From: T3Sed10-241 sp036796255
GTDB taxonomy: Bacteria > Bacteroidota > Bacteroidia > Flavobacteriales_D > Cryomorphaceae
Direction: 5' to 3'
Length of the DNA stretch: 12,488 bases
NCBI GenBank assembly: GCA_036796255.1
Contig: DAIRDH010000077.1
Coordinates: 1 to 12,488, forward strand
The notes under the pieces are model-generated. The model did no database searches. It was not told the DNA's origin and saw nothing but the letters and a program-made list of their open reading frames with translations. The position numbers and the translations under genes are program-made. Below, piece after piece: positions 1 through 6,428 of the stretch; the first letter of the stretch is position 1, and each line of letters opens with the position of its first letter.

Positions 1-79
1 CAATCCAGCAATGAAGTAATGAACCCTCCCAAAAGAAATGGGCAGGACATGTTCACTTGGACAAACCGAATTCAAGCAA

Positions 80-2083
80 TCAATAATTCCTTAACTGCTC
101 CACCGCTTTCGCCAATCGGCTGTTGGCCAAAAACTGGGCTTCGAGGGGGCCGGCAAAGGGCACTGGCGTGTCGAGGCTCGCGCAGCGCATCACAGGAGCG
201 TCGAGGTCTTCGAAGCAATGCTCTGTAATCTGGGCGGCAATCTCTGCACCCAGGCCACCGAAGAGGGTGTCCTCATGCAGCACGAGCGCCCTGCCAGTTT
301 TGCGCACCGATTTAAATACTGAGGCACTGTCGAATGGCAGCAAAGTGCGCAAGTCAATCACTTCGATGCTCAGCTCCGGCATCTCGTTGGCGAGTGCCAG
401 GGCCCAATGCACGCCCATGCCATAGGTGATGATGCTGAGCTCACCGCCTTCGCGCAAGGTGGCCGCTTCGCCGAAAGGCAGGGTGTAATAGCCCTTGGGT
501 ACATCGGCCTTCAGGCTGCGGTACAATGCTTTGTGCTCAAAGAAAAGCACCGGATTGGGATCTTCAAATGCCGTGAGCAGAAGCCCCTTGGCATCGGCCG
601 GGAATGCGGGGTACACCACCTTCAAGCCGGGCACGTGTGTAAACCAGGCTTCATTGCTTTGGGAATGGAATGGCCCGGCCTGCACGCCCGCACCGGTGGG
701 CATGCGCACCACCACATCGGCATGCTGGCCCCAGCGGTAGTGAATTTTCGCGAGGTTGTTGACGATTTGGTTGAAGCCTTCGGTAACGAAATCGGCAAAC
801 TGCATCTCGACCATGGCTTTAAATCCCTTGATGCTCAAGCCCAGCGAAGTGCCGATAATGGCCGCCTCACAAAGCGGGGTGTTGCGCACCCGGTCTTTGC
901 CAAAGCGCTCTACAAAACCTTCTGTAACTTTAAATACGCCGCCGTACTCCGCAATGTCCTGCCCCATGAGCACCAGCCCTTCATGGCGCTTCATGGCCTC
1001 ATTCAGGCCATCGCTCACCGCGTCGACAAGGCGCATTTCCTGCACTTCTTCTCCGGCTTTGGTGGCTTGAAATTCAAAAGGCGCGTAAACGTCATCCATC
1101 TCCGTATCGAGATTGGGCTCAATCACATTCTCGGCGTAAGCCTCCTCAAGACCTCCGTCGATTTCAGCTTTGAACTCCGCCCTGATGGCCAGGATATCTT
1201 CTTCAGTTAGCACGTCTTCCGCACGCAGGAAGTTTTCAAAATTCAGCACAGGATCTTTTGCCGCCCACTCTTCCATCAGCGCCGGTGGCACGTATTTGGT
1301 TCCGGAGGCTTCCTCGTGGCCGCGCATGCGGAAGGTGAGGCACTCCACCAGCACCGGACGAGGATTGCGGCGGATGTCTTCAGCGAGCTCGCGCACTTTG
1401 GTATACACCTCAATAAGGTTGTTGCCGGCTATTTGTATGGCTTCCATGCCGTAGCCGATTGCCTTGTCAATAAACTGAACGCATCGAAACTGCTCGCTCG
1501 AAGGCGTGCTGAGGCCATAGCCATTGTTCTCGATCACAAACATCACCGGAAGGTTCCACACGGCTGCGGTATTCACGCTTTCGTGAAAATCGCCCTGACT
1601 CGTGCCGCCGTCGCCGGTGAATACTGCCGTAACGGCCGCTTCTTTTTTGAGCTTGTGCGCAAGGGCTATCCCATCGGCGATGCCCATTTGCGGGCCCAGG
1701 TGCGAAATCATCCCCACAATGCGGGCTTCCTTCACCCCGAAGTGAAAAGAGCGCTCACGGCCCTTGCTGAAGCCATTAAGCTTGCCTTGAAATTGGCTGA
1801 ACAAGCGGCCCAAGGCCAATCCCCGGGTGGTAAAGACACCAAGATTGCGGTGCATGGGCAAGATGTATTCTTCCTCATTCAATGCCATGGTCACCCCCAC
1901 GCTGATGGCCTCCTGCCCTATTCCCGAAAACCATTTTGAAATTTTGCCAGAGCGCAAAAGCACCAGCATCTTCTCCTCAATCATGCGTGGCTTGAGGATG
2001 TTTCGGTACAGGGCAAGGAGCTCAGCGTCGCTAAGTCCCTGGCGTTCATAATGCGTTTGTTGATCAGCAGCGGCAGTCATCAT
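80..2083 (-). CDS. 2-oxo acid dehydrogenase E1 component, fused alpha and beta subunits (probably 2-oxoisovalerate/branched-chain type)
   Basis: This is the thiamine-diphosphate-dependent E1 of a 2-oxo acid dehydrogenase complex, which decarboxylates the 2-oxo acid and acylates the lipoyl group of E2. The 667-residue chain joins an E1-alpha half (about 15-330) to an E1-beta half (about 348-667). The alpha half carries the ThDP/Mg motif, GDG at 157-159 through NN at 186-187, and the conserved RGHEEASG segment at 254-261. The beta half starts near EMRLVDAVSDGL (349-360) and includes MGQDIAEYGGVFKVT (373-387), HSQSNEAW (473-480) and the transketolase C-terminal domain from about 540. The single-chain form is common in Bacteroidota; many other bacteria use two genes. 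No E2 or E3 gene is in the window, so the substrate (branched-chain 2-oxo acid or pyruvate) is inferred. The ORF opens with two tandem ATGs (2083 and 2080); either could be the start. Confidence 0.93.
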   Translation of the reverse strand: MMTAAADQQTHYERQGLSDAELLALYRNILKPRMIEEKMLVLLRSGKISKWFSGIGQEAISVGVTMALNEEEYILPMHRNLGVFTTRGLALGRLFSQFQGKLNGFSKGRERSFHFGVKEARIVGMISHLGPQMGIADGIALAHKLKKEAAVTAVFTGDGGTSQGDFHESVNTAAVWNLPVMFVIENNGYGLSTPSSEQFRCVQFIDKAIGYGMEAIQIAGNNLIEVYTKVRELAEDIRRNPRPVLVECLTFRMRGHEEASGTKYVPPALMEEWAAKDPVLNFENFLRAEDVLTEEDILAIRAEFKAEIDGGLEEAYAENVIEPNLDTEMDDVYAPFEFQATKAGEEVQEMRLVDAVSDGLNEAMKRHEGLVLMGQDIAEYGGVFKVTEGFVERFGKDRVRNTPLCEAAIIGTSLGLSIKGFKAMVEMQFADFVTEGFNQIVNNLAKIHYRWGQHADVVVRMPTGAGVQAGPFHSQSNEAWFTHVPGLKVVYPAFPADAKGLLLTAFEDPNPVLFFEHKALYRSLKADVPKGYYTLPFGEAATLREGGELSIITYGMGVHWALALANEMPELSIEVIDLRTLLPFDSASVFKSVRKTGRALVLHEDTLFGGLGAEIAAQITEHCFEDLDAPVMRCASLDTPVPFAGPLEAQFLANSRLAKAVEQLRNY

Positions 2084-2099
2084 AGGAAAAATGTTTGCC

Positions 2100-2107
2100 C
2101 AAAAGTA
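2100..2107 (-). promoter_or_regulatory. Candidate Bacteroidota -7 promoter box upstream of the E1 gene
   Basis: On the minus strand this reads TACTTTTG, an exact match to the Bacteroidota -7 consensus TAnnTTTG. It ends 16 nt before the first ATG of the E1 gene, so the 5' leader would be very short. I found no TTG/TTTG -33 element at the usual distance, so this rests on the -7 box and its position alone. Confidence 0.4.
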
Positions 2108-2226
2108 TTCAAATCCCGCGAAGCGCTGTCACAGTTCACACGGCCTTTTTATGATGTTATTAAGCCTTTCAACCCGAAGTTTGTACACCGCAAAAGGGCA
2201 GCGATTCAGGAAAATCTGAATGGGCG

Positions 2227-3564
2227 CTATTTTGCCGCTGGAGCGGGAAAGGACGACTTCAGTAGCTGGTACCCCAGAAGGCCGGCGATAAAGGAGGCGA
2301 TGAGGATTCCGATGCGTGCCTGGTACTCATAATCGGTGGTGTAGAAGGCCAGCGAACTGATGAACAGGGACATGGTAAAGCCAATGGCTGCGAGGAAAGC
2401 AAGCCCTAGCAAAGCCTTGTATGTGAGCGCAGGAGGCAAAGTTATCAGGCGCAACTTTTCAGCAATGAAAACAAAGCTAACGATGCCCAATACTTTTCCG
2501 AGAAGGAGACCAAAAATAACCCCAAGCGATACCGGACTCGTGATCATTCCCAGCATATCACCTGAAAATGATATGCCTGCATTCGCAAGAGCGAATATGG
2601 GCATCACGAGAAAGGCCACCATAGGATGCATGCTGTGCTCGAGCTTTTGCAAAGGGGAAATCACATGATCGGTAGCCGCCTTGATCTCGTCCAGCGCATA
2701 TTGCTCTTCTTTGCTGGCCATGGCTTCGCTGCTGCCTTTGTTTTTGCTAAAAACCTGTAGCAGACCGCTGACCTTATCAGAATATGCTCCGCGCGATAGC
2801 TTTACATTGCCTGGAATGGTGAGCGCTGCGAGCACAGCAGCGATGGTGGCATGCACCCCTGAAAGCAGGAAGGCCAGCCACAAACCTCCTATTCCAAAAG
2901 TGGCGTAAAAGAGCGTGCTTCTGATGCCGATCACATTGCCCACGGCCATGATGGCGAGAAAAATGCCGCCAACCACGAGGCTGATCACGGAAATGTCGCT
3001 GGTGTAGAAAAAGGCAATGACCGATACCGCTCCAATGTCGTCGATAATGGCCACGGCGGTGAGGAAAATTTTAAGCGAAACGGGCACCCTTGGGCCGAGC
3101 AGGTAAAGCACGCCGAGCGCGAAAGCAATGTCGGTGGCCATGGGAATACCCCAACCATTGACGGCGTCGGTGCCGGTGCCGGAGGTGAAAAGTATGTAGA
3201 TCACCGCTGGGACGGCCATTCCGCCGAGACCAGCCACAATGGGCAACACGGCATCCTTGGGCCTGGAGAGTTCACCTGCGATGATTTCTCTTTTCAGCTC
3301 AAGCCCAATCACAAAAAAGAACATGGACATGAGTCCATCATTGATCCAAAGCAGTAGCGGCTTGTAGACCTGGAATCTTCCAAAAGTAAACCCGAGCTGT
3401 CTGTCTAAGATCGCATCAAAGGTGGGGGCGAAAAATGAATTGGCAATAATAAGCGAGAGCACTGCGGAGCCAAATAGCACGAAGCCGCTGGCTGAAGAAT
3501 TGCCCATAAAGCGTGTGAGTGGATTCACCACCCAGCGGTCGATAGGAGTAGGATTGGCATTCAT
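2227..3564 (-). CDS. nhaA: Na+/H+ antiporter NhaA
   Basis: This inner-membrane antiporter exports Na+ in exchange for H+, for pH and sodium homeostasis. The 445-residue protein has about a dozen hydrophobic segments and the family landmarks: GLELKRE at 87-93, ATDIAF with D145, and the ion-binding pair D175-D176 in AIIDDIGA, which should correspond to D163/D164 of E. coli NhaA. Further on are SPLQKLEH at 303-310, FALANAG at 324-330, GKVLG with K357, and AAIGFTMSLF at 392-401. It is longer than the 388-residue E. coli protein, mainly because of a charged cytoplasmic loop at about 255-300. It lies beyond the terminator of the DUF4920 gene and so is probably transcribed separately. A degenerate -7-like box (TTTATTTG) sits at 3602-3609 but misses the consensus A. 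A 6-bp stem at 2204-2221, just past the stop codon, has only a short T run and is a poor terminator candidate. Confidence 0.96.
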   Translation of the reverse strand: MNANPTPIDRWVVNPLTRFMGNSSASGFVLFGSAVLSLIIANSFFAPTFDAILDRQLGFTFGRFQVYKPLLLWINDGLMSMFFFVIGLELKREIIAGELSRPKDAVLPIVAGLGGMAVPAVIYILFTSGTGTDAVNGWGIPMATDIAFALGVLYLLGPRVPVSLKIFLTAVAIIDDIGAVSVIAFFYTSDISVISLVVGGIFLAIMAVGNVIGIRSTLFYATFGIGGLWLAFLLSGVHATIAAVLAALTIPGNVKLSRGAYSDKVSGLLQVFSKNKGSSEAMASKEEQYALDEIKAATDHVISPLQKLEHSMHPMVAFLVMPIFALANAGISFSGDMLGMITSPVSLGVIFGLLLGKVLGIVSFVFIAEKLRLITLPPALTYKALLGLAFLAAIGFTMSLFISSLAFYTTDYEYQARIGILIASFIAGLLGYQLLKSSFPAPAAK

Positions 3565-3678
3565 GATTTTAAGGATTGGCCCAGGTTAGAGAATAGGTTC
3601 ACAAATAAAGTTGAAAACCTTGAATTGCTGTGACCATTGACCACTTGAATTACCACATTTCGAAAAAGCAAAGCACAA

Positions 3679-3703
3679 AAAAAGCGCAGGACCTGCGCTT
3701 TTT
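3679..3703 (-). terminator. Rho-independent terminator after the DUF4920 gene
   Basis: A perfect 10-bp inverted repeat (3679-3688 and 3694-3703) encloses a 5-nt loop (ggacc at 3689-3693). The stem core is AGCGCA/TGCGCT, flanked by A and T runs. Read on the minus strand, the stem runs into seven Ts (complement of 3677-3683). It starts 19 nt past the DUF4920 stop codon, so it is well placed to end that transcript. The A-rich/T-rich symmetry means it could also act on plus-strand transcription, though no plus-strand gene enters it. Confidence 0.85.
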
Positions 3704-3722
3704 CAATTCAAATTGGATGGAA

Positions 3723-4223
3723 TCAATCCTGAATGATCACCCCGTGGGCTTCAAAGTTGATCGAAATCTCCGGCTCGTTGATTGCGGCAATTTCTTCGGC
3801 AGTGCGGCCAGCATCTTCCGCAAGGTGACGGAGTTCATCGACAGCAATTGTATCAATAAAAGCTATACCTTCTACGATGGCAGTTTTGCCTTCAGCGCCT
3901 TCTTTGGGGACGAAGAAGCCGTAATCTTTAAACCTTACACGCATTTCCTGGCCGTCGCCCATGTCCATGGTCATCCAGCAACCTTTCATTTTGCAGGTTT
4001 CATTGATGGTGGCGGTTAGTTTTGCTTCGAGGCTGTCTTTGCCTTCCATAATGGCAAGCATGTCTTGTGGCAGCAATGCACCTTCGGCAGTGATGGTATC
4101 GCCGTACACGTTGAGTGTTGGCATATCCACCGCAATATCGGCTTCGGTATTGGTTTGTTCAGTTTGGTTTCCACCGCAGGCCATCATGGCGAGGGCGGGA
4201 AGGATGAAAAGTAATTTGCGCAT
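3723..4223 (-). CDS. DUF4920 domain-containing lipoprotein
   Basis: This 166-residue protein of unknown function is probably exported and lipidated. The N-terminus (MRK, then hydrophobic residues 4-15) ends in MMAC, with C16 as the likely lipidated cysteine. This lipobox is non-ideal (Met at -3 and -2). A low-complexity polar linker (17-35, GNQTEQTNTE) follows. The body matches my recollection of the DUF4920 family: a small beta-rich domain with the signature CKMKGCWMTM (77-86, cysteines 77 and 82), then RVRFKDYGFFVPK (95-107) and a GKTAIVEGIAF strand (112-122). The conserved cysteine pair suggests a metal- or redox-related site, but I know of no established activity. The gene sits 44 nt after the OmpA-like gene, has its own candidate -7 box, and is followed by a strong terminator, so it may form a short independent transcript or end a longer one. 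Confidence 0.85.
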   Translation of the reverse strand: MRKLLFILPALAMMACGGNQTEQTNTEADIAVDMPTLNVYGDTITAEGALLPQDMLAIMEGKDSLEAKLTATINETCKMKGCWMTMDMGDGQEMRVRFKDYGFFVPKEGAEGKTAIVEGIAFIDTIAVDELRHLAEDAGRTAEEIAAINEPEISINFEAHGVIIQD

Positions 4224-4241
4224 TTATGTGTTGATTTTCCG

Positions 4242-4249
4242 CAAAGGTA
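4242..4249 (-). promoter_or_regulatory. Candidate Bacteroidota -7 promoter box upstream of the DUF4920 gene
   Basis: The minus strand reads TACCTTTG, an exact TAnnTTTG match, ending 18 nt before the ATG at 4223. It lies in the 44-bp gap behind the OmpA-like gene. A -33 element would fall inside the end of that gene, and no clear TTG is seen there. If it is functional, the DUF4920 gene is not purely dependent on readthrough. Confidence 0.4.
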
Positions 4250-4267
4250 ATGAAAGTAAGCAGGCTA

Positions 4268-6337
4268 CTACTTTTTCAGAATTTTAAATTCCGTGCGGCG
4301 GTTTTTCGCACGGTTGGCCTCTGAATCGTTTGGCGCAAGCGGCACAGTATCTCCATAGCCCTTGAAGCTCATGCGGTTGTGGTATATTCCTGTATCTTGA
4401 AGGTATCCGAATACTTCAAAAGCCCTATCGGTACTGAGCACAAGATTCTTGTAGGGATCGCCCACCGCATCGGTATGCCCTCCGATTTCTACCTTTAGCG
4501 AAGGATTCTCCTTCAGGTAATTTGCAAACTCATCCAGCACTTTTCGCGAAGCTGCATCGAGGCGGGAGGAAGCGGTTTCGAAGCGGATGTCGTTCATGCG
4601 GTAAGTCTTGCCGGGCTCGAGTTTGGCAATTTCCATTTTGATATCCTGCACAGTATTCAGGGTATCGGCGATGGTGAATACACGGGTATTAAAGGCCAGG
4701 TCCTGGGTTGCGCTTTTCACGGAAACGACCACTTCTCCATTCTCCCTCAGGTTGACCACTGCTGCGTAATGGCCATCTTCCTTGTCCACATTCACTTCCT
4801 TCACTTCCTGTGAATTCACGTACTTCAATTCAATCTTGGCATCGGGAATGACTTCCCCTTTGTCGTTGCTCACATCGCCTTTGAAGATCAATACCTTCTC
4901 GGGGCGGGCCTTTTTGGGAACTTCAAAAGCGTAAATATCAAGGCTGCGCGACTGTTCGGGATTGGCAGAGGCAAATAGGGCTGTCATCCCATCGGTGCTC
5001 ACGATCAGTCCGTGCTCATCCTGCGGTGAATTGATGGGATAACCCAAATTTTTGGGCGTAGTCCATTTGCCATCCTCATCTTGCCGGCTGTAGTAGATGT
5101 CATAGCCACCGGCACCCGGCCTTCCATTGCTGGAAAAGTAAAGGGTGCGGCTGTCGGCGTGCAGGAAGGGACTCTTGTCATTGCCCGCAGTATTGATATT
5201 GCCCGATATGGGCTTGGCCGTGCTCCAGGTGCCATTGCTTTGGCGCTCGGTGCAGTAAATGTCGATGGTCGGGTTGCCGTCTTTGTCGGGGGTAGTATTT
5301 TCGCGCACAGTTGCGAAGAACAGCGTGTTGCCATCAGCCGAAATGGTAGGCTGTGCCTCCCACCCATCAGGGGTATTGACGGCTTCACCCATATTTTCCA
5401 GGCCCGACCATTGAAACTCTATTTCGCCTTTGTCATTGCGCTTTCGCTCAAAATGGGTGACGTAAATGTCACAATTCTTGTAATTGGCGCTCACAGGCTT
5501 GCATACGGTCACAAACATTTCGCGGTTGTCGAGTGAGAGACTTACGCCGCCGTAATTGTCGCCCACATTGAAAGGTGGCGGCAAGGGTTCCGGCATCCCA
5601 AAGTCGAGGTTGCCGCCCGTTTTGCGCGCCTGCATGAAGTTCTCAACATCGCGGGCGTAGAGGTCGCCTTTCTCCTTCACTTTTTCCTTACGGGTGAAGA
5701 AGATGAACTCATTGTCGGGTGAGAGCATGGGCAGGTACTCTTCGGCTGCGGTGTTGATGGTCTCTATGCGCACCGGATTGTAGGGCACCGGATTGGCATA
5801 GAAATCAACAAAAAAGCGAATTTCCGGAAGGATTTGTGCCACGTCTTTCTGCTTCTCCTCATGGTCGCGGGCTATCTTGCCCCGGCTGGGCTCAAACAGC
5901 AGGAAAGACTCAAAGCGCTCGACAGCTTCCTTGTAATCCTGATTGCCGTAGTGGATGATTCCGGCGTAGTAATGCACATCGGCATGAAAAGTGGGGCAGC
6001 GCTCCAGCAGCTTTTCATACGCCGCAAGTGAAGGGGCATAGCTCAGGCCGCGCTCATTGGCAAGTTGGTATTGCAGCCGCGCTTTCGCAAAAAGACACTG
6101 AAGGCAGTTCGGGTCGGCATCCACAGATTTTTGGAGCAAATCCAGGCGCTCGTCATCGCTCAATTTGTCATTGTTAAGGGCCTGCTCGTAATATTTGATG
6201 GCCTTTTTGTTCGAAGCCGGGGCGCAGCCATCTTGCGCCACAACCGGAGTTATTGCGCCAAATATCAGCATGATCACCGCAACAAATGCGCTGCTTACAG
6301 GAATGTGGACTTGAAAATTCACCGGTCTGAAATTCAC
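4268..6337 (-). CDS. PorE-like envelope protein: TPR, PD40 beta-propeller, carboxypeptidase-regulatory-like domain, OmpA C-terminal domain
   Basis: This 689-residue protein is probably periplasmic or outer-membrane-associated and binds peptidoglycan. Domains in order: signal peptide (hydrophobic 18-34, likely cleaved at VVA|QD after residue 34); TPR-like helices (about 42-155, with GNQDYKEAVERF at 131-142); a PD40/WD40-like propeller (about 195-475, with blade motifs YLPMLSPDNEFIFFT at 201-215, QPTISADGNTLFF at 329-341 and LYFSSNGRPGAGGYDIY at 399-415); a carboxypeptidase-regulatory-like fold (about 483-556, FKGDVSNDKGEVIPDAKI); and an OmpA C-terminal domain (about 580-689) with GGHTDAVGD (619-627) and NRRTEF (679-684). 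Residues D623 and R638 fit the peptidoglycan-binding positions. This is the domain order of the type IX secretion component PorE, but paralogues of unknown role are common in Bacteroidota and no porP/sprF-like gene is nearby. The start is GTG: no upstream ATG exists before the in-frame stop at 6359-6361, and the next Met (residue 23) would remove the basic signal-peptide n-region. Confidence 0.85.
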   Translation of the reverse strand: MNFRPVNFQVHIPVSSAFVAVIMLIFGAITPVVAQDGCAPASNKKAIKYYEQALNNDKLSDDERLDLLQKSVDADPNCLQCLFAKARLQYQLANERGLSYAPSLAAYEKLLERCPTFHADVHYYAGIIHYGNQDYKEAVERFESFLLFEPSRGKIARDHEEKQKDVAQILPEIRFFVDFYANPVPYNPVRIETINTAAEEYLPMLSPDNEFIFFTRKEKVKEKGDLYARDVENFMQARKTGGNLDFGMPEPLPPPFNVGDNYGGVSLSLDNREMFVTVCKPVSANYKNCDIYVTHFERKRNDKGEIEFQWSGLENMGEAVNTPDGWEAQPTISADGNTLFFATVRENTTPDKDGNPTIDIYCTERQSNGTWSTAKPISGNINTAGNDKSPFLHADSRTLYFSSNGRPGAGGYDIYYSRQDEDGKWTTPKNLGYPINSPQDEHGLIVSTDGMTALFASANPEQSRSLDIYAFEVPKKARPEKVLIFKGDVSNDKGEVIPDAKIELKYVNSQEVKEVNVDKEDGHYAAVVNLRENGEVVVSVKSATQDLAFNTRVFTIADTLNTVQDIKMEIAKLEPGKTYRMNDIRFETASSRLDAASRKVLDEFANYLKENPSLKVEIGGHTDAVGDPYKNLVLSTDRAFEVFGYLQDTGIYHNRMSFKGYGDTVPLAPNDSEANRAKNRRTEFKILKK

Positions 6338-6428
6338 TTTAATGCTTTCTTTTAAACCTTAACGAGGCTGCCGACAAAATCGTTGCCTTTAAAACCGCAG
6401 CGCACTAAAAGGAATCACGCTCTTCATT

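Noticed and set aside
407..1939. Long plus-strand open frames (407-1210 and 1316-1939) opposite the E1 gene
   Set aside because: Both are antisense shadows of the fused E1, with no family motifs, no promoter box and no credible start context.
2201..2227. Hairpin ATTCAG/CTGAAT just past the nhaA stop as a terminator
   Set aside because: The AT-rich 6-bp stem extends only through a 3-nt bulge, and the following T run is four bases and offset. This is too weak to call.
3619..3651. Direct repeats of CTTGAATT (3619-3626 and 3644-3651) with TGACCATTGACCA between them, upstream of nhaA
   Set aside because: Considered as an operator, but 8-bp repeats arise by chance in about 160 bp of AT-rich sequence and nothing ties them to a known regulator.
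3630..4019. 129-residue plus-strand open frame running through the terminator and over the DUF4920 gene
   Set aside because: It crosses the terminator hairpin and is mostly antisense to the DUF4920 coding region. The translation has no recognisable features.
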